This document shows positions 16,345-24,175 of a stretch of DNA of 64,000 nucleotides, piece by piece (position 1 is the first letter of the stretch; each line of letters begins with the position of its first letter). Made by a program: the position numbers and the translations under genes. This stretch comes from JAVJSF01 sp040219555. GTDB lineage: Bacteria; Actinomycetota; Thermoleophilia; Miltoncostaeales; Miltoncostaeaceae. The stretch lies in contig JAVJSF010000001.1 in NCBI GenBank assembly GCA_040219555.1, positions 1 through 64,000 of the forward strand, written 5' to 3'. The notes below the pieces were generated by a model. The model saw nothing but the letters and a program-made list of their open reading frames with translations, had not been told where the DNA came from and made no database searches.

Positions 16345-19300
16345 GGTCGGTGATCATCTCCGAGGCGTCGGACGCCCCAGCAACAAACGGTTGGCGGCAG
16401 TTGGCGCTGCCTTCTCCCAGTGAGCTCCGCGTGCGATACGCGCGTTGGCGGCAGCGACTTCCGCAGTAGGTCTTTGGTCGCCCCGAGAGCGCGGTCCCGC
16501 ACTGCAGGCACCGCTGGTGGGGTCTGGTGTCGAGGTAGCGGGCGCACGATTCAATGTCGCCAAGCGCGTCATCCGAACCTGCACACGCATCGCGTGCGAA
16601 GCGCCCCGCTGCCGCAGCGAGTCGACCGGTGGCGCCGGGGCGAGGGCGAGCCCTGCCAGCCCGAATCTCCTTCAGCGCGCTCGCACTCATGCTCGTCGTC
16701 TCCATCAGCTGTGCGAGCGGGATGGCACCGAGCACCGGCAGCACGATGTCATCCCAGACCTGCCCGAAGCGCCTGGAGCGTACGGTGTAGGTGGATTCGA
16801 TCTCGGACCCATCAAGCACGAGCCCGTGTTGGACGTCGTCGAGCCGGTTGGACTCCTTGCCGATGTGGGAGATGGTCGCCGGACAGACGGAGCGTCGGCC
16901 GAGGAGGCCGCGGGCTGCAGGACCGCTCCCAGCGCCATCGGGCCCGGTTGCCTTGGCCTCCGGGTGGGCGAGGTAGGCGTCGAGCACCTGTCGGTAGCTC
17001 TTGACGGTGACGACGCGCTCGCCTACCCACTCGGTCGGATCCCCGGTTCTAATCGCGTAGTTGGGGCTCTTGGGGTCGAACCGGTTGCGCCAACCTAGGC
17101 TCGGCCACGCGCGTGGGTCACCTGAGTAGGGAGCAATCAGCAGGAAGCGTGCTGGGTCGACGCCAGCCGGATGGCCGAAGGCGGTGACTTGGGCGGCAAG
17201 CAGGAAGTTCGCCGGCTTGATCTGCTGCGAGTAGTCGCGGCCGCTGCCCCACGCAGCAAAGAGCCGATGGATTGACGGTGAGGAAACTGTCACGCGGCTG
17301 AGCGCTGGGCGGTCGAGCCAATCCGGATCCGGAGGGTTGCCCTGCGGCCCCGATGGGATCCCGTCGCGGGCCAGGAGGTGTCGCCATGCCTGATGGATCC
17401 AGGCGCGATCGGCGTCCTCGGGGTCGGTGGGGTTGAGCAGGTGGCCGAGTCCATGCTCGGAGGGTTTGCAGATCGCAACAGAGCCGTCGGGCTCGCGAGT
17501 GAACAGCACATAGCGTTTGGCGCTGATCGCGTAGGCCCACAGCGGGCGCTGTGTGTGCGTGCCCGGGTCGAAATTGTCGCCTTCGATCTTCAGGATCGAT
17601 CCCGGGACAGCATCGGGGGCGTAGGGGTTGAGCGCCGCAAAGCGGTCGCGGATCTCCTCGACGCGAGCCCAGCTGAGGGCGGTGATCGCCGCCGTCCCGT
17701 CGAGCATCTCGGTGCCACCCGGGCAGGGCACCAGGCCGCGCTCGTGCTGAGCGACGATCGCCAGCGAATCGGTGTCGCACAACGCATAGTGGCCGCCGAC
17801 CTCGCGCACTGATGCCTCAAGCATGCCGAGCATTAGTCGGGCCGCTCCGGTGATACAGGCGGCAAGCGGCGGGAAACAAAAGGCGCCGGGGGTCTCGGGG
17901 CGGGCAACGGTTGCGGTGAGAGGCTCGTCGGTCTGCCCGAAGACCTCGACCGTGTGCGCTTTTCCGCTTGCCTCCTGGGCGTTGAGCTCGGCGTAGATGC
18001 CGTACCCGCCCGAGTTGGCGAGCACCTTCAAGAAGGCTTGGAGCGCCTCGCGCTCGGGGTCTGAGAGGGCGGCGTACTCGCCGGCGCCGCGCCGTACACG
18101 GTGGCGCTCCTCGATGACCGATCGAAAGAAGTCCTCGCTGCGTGGGTCGATGTTGACCGCCCCACGCAGGCGTACCGGCTTGAGGCCTGATTGCGCGCCG
18201 ACCGGAATGAGCCGTAGCGCGCGGTGAACCTTCGGGGCGGTGCCGCCGAGGATCTTCGCGGTCACACAGTCAGCAAGCGTGTACCAGCTCGACCCGGTTG
18301 AGTGCAGGTGGTTGAGCCCGATGCCCCATTCGCCTGCCGGGTCGCGATAACGGGCACGCACCGGAAGCGGCTCGCCGGCCGGCTCGATCTCGACCAGCAC
18401 CAAGAGCTCTCGCCAGAGCTCCCGCTCGAAGCACCGCTCCAGATCGAGACTGGCAAGCAACCGGCGGACCTCGGCGGTGGCGTCGACCGTCTCGATGCGC
18501 TCCGCGGCCAGCAGTTGCCATGAGCCCATCAGGGCGTTGACGGTGGGATACATGGAGAGGAAATCGCAGAGCACAACCGGCACCGGGACGCGCCGGATCC
18601 GGCACTCGGCGCGCCCGCCGTAGTAGGCAGCCATGCCCTTGCCCAGGAGCTGTGGGTCAAGATCGGGCTGACGGACCAAGGGTGCCTGCAGGCCCATCGT
18701 GTCCAGATAGCCCTTGGCCAGTGTCGCGGGCGAGCGCACAGAGGTCACCGGTCGTGAAATTGGGTGGCGGCGGTACTCGGTGAGCGCCGCCTGACACAGC
18801 GATGCGGTCGCGGCGACATCTTCGCGGCAGTAGTCGATCAGCTCGGTGCTGATCACCCCAAGCGGAGCGTCGCGCTTGTGGTACGGCACCCCGAAGGCAT
18901 CGCTGGCCGATTCCAGGCTGTGGCTGGCGTTGGTGAGCGCGAAGGCGAGGGTGCGCAGATCCAGGAAGTTGCCGCGAAACGCATACCGCGGATCCGCACG
19001 TCCGTCGGGTGAGTCCTCGGGGACCTGGTCGGCTCGGTCGATGCCGGCCGGCCGCGAGAACGACAGCTCGGCGCGTTTGGAGTCGATCATCCGCATCAGC
19101 AACCGCGGCCGAAAACGATTCTCGCGCCCATCATGCTCACAGAGTGGAAGCGAGAACCCACCGCGGAACCACCCTTTGGCCGCGCCGGCTCCAACCGCGA
19201 GACGCGACAGGTCAAACGGGAGGTTGAGGCCCACCACGAGGGCGCGCTGCTTGTAGGCCCGCCGCCAGAGGAGCTGGTCGACGAACTGTGAGCGCGTCAG

Positions 19301-19705
19301 GAGGGCCAGACGCCGGTACGCCGCTCGGGCGACATCCGAGCGATGTGCGGCCACGTACTGCGCCACCAAAGCATGGGCATCGGGGTCGGTACTGGCGAGG
19401 TCATCGGGGATGAGGATCCCCTCTTGGACCAGGAACGCAGGGTGGTCCGCGCCGGCCTCGTCGCGATAGAGGCGCCAGACGCCGACAAGCAGCCTCTGGG
19501 TCGGATCGATGGTGGTCTCGGTGTCAAGCACCAACGTGAGTTGTCCGCGCTCAGAGCGCCGGTAGCGGCGCCCAGGCTGCGCAGGTGACCTGTGGCGTGA
19601 TCGACGGCGGCCTTCTGCGGCGCGCCACGATGTGGGTGGCGCCCAGGCGCGCAGGGCGATCTGGAGGTGCTCAGGGTGCGGCTCGGACGTGTGCGGGCGA
19701 TTCAT
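16319..19705 (-). CDS. Family B DNA polymerase with 3'-5' exonuclease, C-terminal HTH and zinc finger
   Basis: An 1128-residue polymerase. Exonuclease motifs: DTETT 61-65, GLNLPFDLSRL near 159 and YCREDV 292-297. Polymerase motifs: A DFLSMYPTVN 381-390, B KVLANSGGYG 560-569, C DTDS 644-647 and an AKRYVLF segment near 729. All catalytic acids are present. Residues about 984-1035 form an HTH closely like the C-terminus of the element's Cas1 (shared VLP, KEIR, PR). A CxxC...CxxxC zinc finger (C1066, C1069, C1081, C1085) ends the protein. The ATG at 19705 has GAAGGAGA upstream; a longer open frame runs antisense across the HNH gene and is rejected. Casposon polymerases are thought to replicate the excised element; that role is inferred. 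Start and stop overlap both neighbours. Confidence 0.93.
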   Translation of the reverse strand: MNRPHTSEPHPEHLQIALRAWAPPTSWRAAEGRRRSRHRSPAQPGRRYRRSERGQLTLVLDTETTIDPTQRLLVGVWRLYRDEAGADHPAFLVQEGILIPDDLASTDPDAHALVAQYVAAHRSDVARAAYRRLALLTRSQFVDQLLWRRAYKQRALVVGLNLPFDLSRLAVGAGAAKGWFRGGFSLPLCEHDGRENRFRPRLLMRMIDSKRAELSFSRPAGIDRADQVPEDSPDGRADPRYAFRGNFLDLRTLAFALTNASHSLESASDAFGVPYHKRDAPLGVISTELIDYCREDVAATASLCQAALTEYRRHPISRPVTSVRSPATLAKGYLDTMGLQAPLVRQPDLDPQLLGKGMAAYYGGRAECRIRRVPVPVVLCDFLSMYPTVNALMGSWQLLAAERIETVDATAEVRRLLASLDLERCFERELWRELLVLVEIEPAGEPLPVRARYRDPAGEWGIGLNHLHSTGSSWYTLADCVTAKILGGTAPKVHRALRLIPVGAQSGLKPVRLRGAVNIDPRSEDFFRSVIEERHRVRRGAGEYAALSDPEREALQAFLKVLANSGGYGIYAELNAQEASGKAHTVEVFGQTDEPLTATVARPETPGAFCFPPLAACITGAARLMLGMLEASVREVGGHYALCDTDSLAIVAQHERGLVPCPGGTEMLDGTAAITALSWARVEEIRDRFAALNPYAPDAVPGSILKIEGDNFDPGTHTQRPLWAYAISAKRYVLFTREPDGSVAICKPSEHGLGHLLNPTDPEDADRAWIHQAWRHLLARDGIPSGPQGNPPDPDWLDRPALSRVTVSSPSIHRLFAAWGSGRDYSQQIKPANFLLAAQVTAFGHPAGVDPARFLLIAPYSGDPRAWPSLGWRNRFDPKSPNYAIRTGDPTEWVGERVVTVKSYRQVLDAYLAHPEAKATGPDGAGSGPAARGLLGRRSVCPATISHIGKESNRLDDVQHGLVLDGSEIESTYTVRSRRFGQVWDDIVLPVLGAIPLAQLMETTSMSASALKEIRAGRARPRPGATGRLAAAAGRFARDACAGSDDALGDIESCARYLDTRPHQRCLQCGTALSGRPKTYCGSRCRQRAYRTRSSLGEGSANCRQPFVAGASDASEMITDHDAFAPGH

Positions 19706-20085
19706 GGCAGTTCTCCTTCGTGGATGTGGGAGCGCCAGCCGGGCAGGCGCGCATCGAGCAGGCAGATCAGGTAGGTCAGGGTGTCGGCGCAGCGGATCAG
19801 GTAGTCCGACACGGCCCCCAGCCAGGCGACATCCCCGACACCCGCCACACGCGCGAAGAGGGTCCCCAGGCAGCGCAGGCCCTCGGCGATCGACTCTCCC
19901 GGGGCGCGCAGCGGCGAGTGGCGCAGATCGCAACCGGCGTCCGCCATGTCGTCGTGGATCAGGCGGTGATGGGCCAGGCACAGATCGACGACAAGCTCAC
20001 AGTCGTGCGCTCTTCCCGCAGCGTGATGGGCCTCGGTGGGCCGAGCGCCGCAGAGCGCACACCCTCCTGCGGCGCGCGGGTCCAT
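19702..20085 (-). CDS. HNH endonuclease
   Basis: A 127-residue protein with a compact HNH/zinc core at residues 9-44: CALC (C9, C12), EAHH (H20, H21), VDLCLAHHRLIHDD (C36, H39, H40, H44). The histidine pair and the CxxHHxxIH arrangement fit a beta-beta-alpha metal nuclease. The C-terminal half is helical and unfamiliar. HNH nucleases are recurrent in casposons, where they may nick or resolve ends, but their job has not been shown. It overlaps the polymerase gene by 4 nt (ATGA), so the two are coupled. Confidence 0.85.
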   Translation of the reverse strand: MDPRAAGGCALCGARPTEAHHAAGRAHDCELVVDLCLAHHRLIHDDMADAGCDLRHSPLRAPGESIAEGLRCLGTLFARVAGVGDVAWLGAVSDYLIRCADTLTYLICLLDARLPGWRSHIHEGELP

Positions 20086-20666
20086 CAGGCGACCTGCGCG
20101 TAGATCGATTCGAAGCCGAACAGCTCCCCGGCCCGGACCAACTCCTTGATGCGCTCAAGGTCGGTGAGCAGCTCAACGCCGCCCACCCGAGCGCCCCGCA
20201 GGCGGCGCAGTCCCGATGAGTCGTCGTCTGCAAGAAACGCGTCGAGCGCCTGCCAATGGCGACCGACTCTCGAGGCCGCTCGCGAGCCACGAACATCAAC
20301 CGTCGCTCGGCCGTCCCAGCTGACGACATGCATGCGCCGGTACAGCCGATCCACGGGGCGTGCCTGGGTGCGGCGGCCGGTCGCAGAAAGCGCATCCGCC
20401 GCCCAGCGGCGCACGGTCGAGGGGGTCGTGTTGGCGCGACGCGTGGCCTCGGTGAGCGACAGACCCTCGGAGCGCATCCGCGCCACGGCCTCCAGCGCCC
20501 GAGCGCGCGCCTCACGCTCAGAGACCGTCAAGCCCTCAAGGTCGCGTGCGCTACGGACCCGGCGCGGGTCGATCCGCTTGGCCCAATAGGAGGCATAGCC
20601 CTGAGCCCGGGCGCGCTCTTGCCGGCGGCGGTACTCGGCCGCATAGTCGCGCCCTCGGGCCATCAC
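20085..20666 (-). CDS. HTH-domain protein of unknown function
   Basis: A 193-residue protein. A very basic N-terminus (RGRDYAAEYRRRQERARAQ) precedes a helix-turn-helix near residues 57-92 (VARMRSEGLSLTEATRRANTTPSTVRRWA). The C-terminal 90 residues (starting near VVSWDGRATVDVRG) match no family I know. It lies between an RHH regulator and the HNH nuclease, with start and stop overlapping both neighbours. It may recognise element ends, regulate the operon, or act as an accessory or terminal protein for the polymerase; none of these is shown by sequence. Confidence 0.72.
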   Translation of the reverse strand: MMARGRDYAAEYRRRQERARAQGYASYWAKRIDPRRVRSARDLEGLTVSEREARARALEAVARMRSEGLSLTEATRRANTTPSTVRRWAADALSATGRRTQARPVDRLYRRMHVVSWDGRATVDVRGSRAASRVGRHWQALDAFLADDDSSGLRRLRGARVGGVELLTDLERIKELVRAGELFGFESIYAQVA

Positions 20667-20872
20667 TGGCCGCCCGCTCGGTCCGACCGCTCGCCTGTCG
20701 CCTGGTCGAACGTTTCCCGCAGCGCGCGCTCAACCAGAAGCGGCAGGTAACAGGCAATCAGCTCCTCCACGACACGCGAAGGGCTGAGCCCGCGACGCGT
20801 CGCCTCAGCGTCGATCGCCGAGCGCATCCCCGCGGTGATCCGCCAGGTGACCGTTGTTCGAGGGACTGCCAT
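20663..20872 (-). CDS. Small ribbon-helix-helix-like protein
   Basis: A 69-residue protein with an N-terminal beta strand (TTVTWRITAGM) followed by two helices (RSAIDAEATRRG, SPSRVVEELIACYLPLLV), the layout of RHH DNA-binding proteins. It is the first gene of the minus-strand core operon and would suit an autorepressor or a copy/transfer regulator. No ribosome site precedes the ATG at 20872, so translation may be leaderless. The divergent MerR-like gene starts about 70 bp away. Confidence 0.7.
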   Translation of the reverse strand: MAVPRTTVTWRITAGMRSAIDAEATRRGLSPSRVVEELIACYLPLLVERALRETFDQATGERSDRAGGQ

Positions 20873-20904
20873 GCGAGCAACCTGGCAGGCGCCCCGAGTC
20901 CAAT

Positions 20905-20933
20905 CTGACGCGCCTGGCGGGTAGTTCTAAGAT
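20905..20933 (+). promoter_or_regulatory. Promoter of the MerR-cas1 operon, probably leaderless
   Basis: CTGACG (20905-20910) and TAAGAT (20928-20933) are separated by exactly 17 bp. Transcription would start near 20940, where the GTG at 20941 begins the MerR-like gene, so the message would be leaderless. The region between the divergent operons is only about 70 bp and is the natural control point for the element. Confidence 0.5.
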
Positions 20934-20940
20934 CGTGACT

Positions 20941-22053
20941 GTGTCCACACGCACTCCGAGCGCGGCGGCCAGCGCCCTGATCGAGGCCTGTGCCGAGGCG
21001 GGCGAGGTCGTCTCGGCCCGTCAGATCGAGCGCTGGCGTCAGCTGGACCTTCTGCCACGACCAGCCCGGCGCGGCCTCGGACGTGGCAAGGGCTCAGCCT
21101 CGGCATACCCAGTCGAGGCGACCGAGCTCGCCACCGCGATCGCCTCACGAATTCGAGCCGGAGAGCGCCTCGACTTCATGGGACTCCTGCTGTTCGTGGA
21201 GAGGCTGCCGGTACCTGAGGCGGGGATCCGCCGAGCACTGACTGAGCTAATCCGCGAGATGGGAGGCCGGCTTGCCGCCGACGACGGATCCGAGGATCAC
21301 TTCGCCCGGGCCGAAGACACTGCCACCAGGACTCGGCGAGACCTGGTCCGCCGCCCACATTGGCGTGAGCGCAGACGACGTCTCCGCGGTCTGCCCGAGA
21401 CAGCCGACAGCGTCTTTGGCAGTGTCATCACCAACCTCGGGCGCATCGTCTTGGGGGACCAACCACCAGGGGAAGCTCTCGGCGAAATCGCACGAGCTTT
21501 CGGCTACTCGACTACACAACGACCCCCAGGCGGGGATGGAGCGCAGATCGACCTCCGCGTCTTCGATGAGCACCTTGGGTCCCTCACACTCGACGGTCTG
21601 AGCAGAGCCGCGCGCACCATCCCGTTGCCGCGTCTCGTTGCGGCTCGTGACTGCGTACTCGCCTTCAGTGGTCCACCCGATGAGCCTGCCGACATAACCG
21701 CGCTGCTGTGCACCGCAGTCCGCGAGGCGGGCTACCTCGCGCCTGTCCAAGTGTCGAAGGACCAGATCGTGATCGGGATCTCGGCCCTCACGCTTGCACA
21801 CTTGGGGCAAGATCTCCCGGCCTCCGAACCTGCTGTGGCGAGTCTTGATGCCGGCGCCACCTACATCCGGGCACTGCGGCGGTTGAGGCGATCGATCAGC
21901 GACGACGAACTGCGCGTTGTCCTGCGAGGGGGACACGACGCCCCACCCACGGCCGCAGAGACAAGGGAGCGTCTCGCCGCGCTCCTACAGCAACACTTTT
22001 CCGAGCACCGAAGTGACGCACAGATCCTACTCGACGACCAGCGCGGCGGATAG
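20941..22053 (+). CDS. MerR-like HTH protein with long unknown C-terminus
   Basis: A protein of about 370 residues. The N-terminus has a MerR-type winged helix (VVSARQIERWRQLDLLPRP followed by a GLGRGKGSAS wing and AYPVEATELA). The rest contains no metal-binding cysteines or drug-binding domain that I recognise and is much longer than ordinary MerR proteins. The start is taken at GTG 20941 from the promoter spacing; GTG 20935 is also possible. It heads the operon with cas1 35 bp downstream and faces the RHH-polymerase operon, so it probably regulates both or binds element DNA. Confidence 0.75.
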   Translation: MSTRTPSAAASALIEACAEAGEVVSARQIERWRQLDLLPRPARRGLGRGKGSASAYPVEATELATAIASRIRAGERLDFMGLLLFVERLPVPEAGIRRALTELIREMGGRLAADDGSEDHFARAEDTATRTRRDLVRRPHWRERRRRLRGLPETADSVFGSVITNLGRIVLGDQPPGEALGEIARAFGYSTTQRPPGGDGAQIDLRVFDEHLGSLTLDGLSRAARTIPLPRLVAARDCVLAFSGPPDEPADITALLCTAVREAGYLAPVQVSKDQIVIGISALTLAHLGQDLPASEPAVASLDAGATYIRALRRLRRSISDDELRVVLRGGHDAPPTAAETRERLAALLQQHFSEHRSDAQILLDDQRGG

Positions 22054-22088
22054 AATCCGCAGATGGGAGCGCTCTCGGAAGGCGTGTT

Positions 22089-23465
22089 GTGAGCGGCGCA
22101 GTTGATGAACGTCGGCGCGCGCGCTATGCGACCACGAAGAAGGTGGACCGGCCCGCCAGCCCGCTCTGGACCAAGGCCCAACTCGCCAAGAGCAATGATC
22201 TGGGCCTTCACATCGCCACGGGCCACGGCATCCGCCTCGCCGTTGAGCGCGGGCATCTGATCGTCGAAGACGGTGTAGCCGATGAGCGCCGCCGGGTGCG
22301 CTTCAACCGTGCCACCTCCCGTCTGAAGCGCCTCGTGGTGATCGGCCACTCAGGGTCGGTCAGCCTCGACGCCCTGCGTTGGATCACTGACGTCGGTGCC
22401 GTGTTCGTTCAAGTCGACCACGACTCCAACCTGGTGACCATGAGCGCGCCGGCACGTCACCACGACCCCAAGCTCCGCCGCGCCCAAGCGCTGGCCACAG
22501 ACTCGGAGACTGGGCGGCAGATCATGATCGATCTCCTGTCGACCAAGCTGGAGCGCCAAGCGACCCTATGCGATCGGATAGAAGAGATCACCGGGATCAT
22601 CGGTCAATCCGAAATCATCCGCAGAGAGAAGACAAAGCTCGACAGCCTCGCAACCACGAAGGAACTGCGCCACCGGGAAGCGACTGCCGCGCAGGCCTAT
22701 TGGCGCGCTTGGGCGAAGGTACCGGTCACGTTCTCAGGAGCCGATGCGGCCGGCGTCCCCGACCACTGGCGAATCGTCGGCCCACGAACATCGCAGCTGG
22801 ATGGTCAGTGGTCCAGGCGGGCGATCTCCCCCGTGCACGCCATGCTCAACTACCTCTATGCGATCCTGGAAGTGGAGGCGACGATCGCGTGCCACTCAGT
22901 TGGGCTAGATCCGAGCATCGGAATTCTCCACGCCGACGAGCGCTACCGAGCCTCAATGGCAGCAGATCTGATGGAGCCCCTGCGCACGCATGCAGACGAG
23001 GTCGTGCTTACCTTCATCGCCCGCCGCTCGCTCCACACTGGCGACTGGGCCGAGACCGCAGATGGGACCTGCCGGTTGCTGGAGGCCTTAGCCCGAGAGC
23101 TGAGTGGTTATGCCCCCGCGTTTCTCGCATCCGCCCTTCAATGGGGCCAGGGGGTCGCCGCTACTCTACGGGCACGCCCGGGAGGACTAACAGTGTCAGA
23201 AGAACACCCGCAATCGCGCGCGTCAGCCCCAGCGTTGGGCGATCCTCTTCATGACAGGCCAACGTGGGACGCGGTCGTTCTTCCAAGGTTGCGAGGCATG
23301 GCACCGAAGGAGATCTCCGACATAACAGGCATCAGCCTGACAAGCGTCAAAGAGATCCGATCCGGAAAGACCTATCCACGTCTCAGCAATCGCCGGATGC
23401 TGCGAGATCTAATAGAGCGAAGAGCCAACCCCTCACCAGGTGTGCACACCCTCGGCTTCTTATAA
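22089..23465 (+). CDS. cas1: Solitary Cas1 with C-terminal HTH (casposase-like integrase)
   Basis: A 458-residue Cas1. The N-terminal beta domain is followed by the catalytic alpha domain with all four expected residues: E197 (REATAAQAYW), H281 (GILHADE), D293 and E296 (ADLMEPLR). The classic NYLYAILEVEA helix and GLDPSIGILH segment are present. After the Cas1 core (about residue 365) comes a linker and an HTH near 392-441 (WDAVVLPRL, ITGISLTSVKEIRSGK). CRISPR Cas1 is about 300-340 residues; the extra HTH is characteristic of casposases, which integrate element ends and create 14-15-bp duplications. No cas2, other cas gene or array is nearby. GTG start with GGAAGG upstream. The stop overlaps the next gene (TAATG). 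Confidence 0.93.
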   Translation: MSGAVDERRRARYATTKKVDRPASPLWTKAQLAKSNDLGLHIATGHGIRLAVERGHLIVEDGVADERRRVRFNRATSRLKRLVVIGHSGSVSLDALRWITDVGAVFVQVDHDSNLVTMSAPARHHDPKLRRAQALATDSETGRQIMIDLLSTKLERQATLCDRIEEITGIIGQSEIIRREKTKLDSLATTKELRHREATAAQAYWRAWAKVPVTFSGADAAGVPDHWRIVGPRTSQLDGQWSRRAISPVHAMLNYLYAILEVEATIACHSVGLDPSIGILHADERYRASMAADLMEPLRTHADEVVLTFIARRSLHTGDWAETADGTCRLLEALARELSGYAPAFLASALQWGQGVAATLRARPGGLTVSEEHPQSRASAPALGDPLHDRPTWDAVVLPRLRGMAPKEISDITGISLTSVKEIRSGKTYPRLSNRRMLRDLIERRANPSPGVHTLGFL

Positions 23466-24175
23466 TGCACTCGATGCCTGATCCGGGACTCATTCAGGCT
23501 GCTGCCGCGACGCCGCCCCCTCAGGAGCGGGGCGCCACGTTTCCCATGTCTCGCGATCAGGTTGCCTTGGCGGACGCGTTGCGTGACGTAGCGCCAGTCT
23601 TGGACAAGTATTACCGAGGGGCCTTGACTGTGCTCCACGACGAGGGCAACGCTGACCGCTTGGCCCTCTGTGCACATGGCGTTAGAGAGCTGATCGAGAA
23701 GCTCCCCGCGCACCGAAGCCTGCCGAGTCGCGCAGGAATAAATCTCGGGACAGAGGTCGCCAACCTATCGCCCTTCTGGTCAAGAGCTGAGGAGCAATCA
23801 GCGTGCCACACGAGTGGAGACTGGATTGGCACTATCGATCCATCACTCCGCAAAGTGTTAAAACGCCTATCTAAGTTCTTCAATAGATATCACACAAATC
23901 GCGGGCCGCGAACAGAAGAGGCGCGAACTCTCCTTCGAGATCTCGATCGTTACTCCACCCCACTCCCAAAGGCGGTCGAGGAGTTGCGCGTCGCGGAATG
24001 GCTGCAACACCGTGAGTACTTCACAGGAGTCTCTCATCACAAACAAACGGATGAGGTGACGTTTTGTAGTCAACTCCAATCTCTTGAGGCTCTTCTCATC
24101 GATTGGCTTTTGCCTCGCACGTTTGAAGATCGTTCGGTGCTCGACGCCCTAATTCGAGAGGGCGAGGGAAGATGA
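23465..24175 (+). CDS. Unknown protein coupled to cas1
   Basis: A 236-residue protein, largely helical after a Pro/Ala-rich N-terminus. The segment ALCAHGVRELIEKLPAH and a later FFNRYHTNRG resemble HEPN-type helical RNases or abortive-infection proteins, but no clean R-x4-6-H motif can be fixed, so function is left open. The start at 23465 overlaps the cas1 stop (TAATG) and its stop overlaps the next gene (ATGA), so cas1, this gene and the 947-residue gene are translationally coupled. GC content is visibly lower than in the flanking chromosome, suggesting recent acquisition. Either a defence cargo gene or an element-function gene. Confidence 0.65.
   Translation: MHSMPDPGLIQAAAATPPPQERGATFPMSRDQVALADALRDVAPVLDKYYRGALTVLHDEGNADRLALCAHGVRELIEKLPAHRSLPSRAGINLGTEVANLSPFWSRAEEQSACHTSGDWIGTIDPSLRKVLKRLSKFFNRYHTNRGPRTEEARTLLRDLDRYSTPLPKAVEELRVAEWLQHREYFTGVSHHKQTDEVTFCSQLQSLEALLIDWLLPRTFEDRSVLDALIREGEGR

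Noticed and set aside
19706..19981. N-terminal extension of the polymerase reading frame
   Set aside because: The extra 92 residues are low-complexity Pro/Arg sequence antisense-like to nothing conserved, overlap the HNH gene fully, and a good ribosome site precedes the ATG at 19705.
20854..20940. Upstream ATG for the MerR-like gene at 20854
   Set aside because: It would overlap the divergent RHH gene start and lies upstream of the best promoter; the HTH begins well after GTG 20941.
22089..23465. Cas1 as part of a CRISPR-Cas adaptation module
   Set aside because: No cas2, no effector genes and no repeat-spacer array occur anywhere in the window, and the protein carries an extra C-terminal HTH and sits within inverted repeats.
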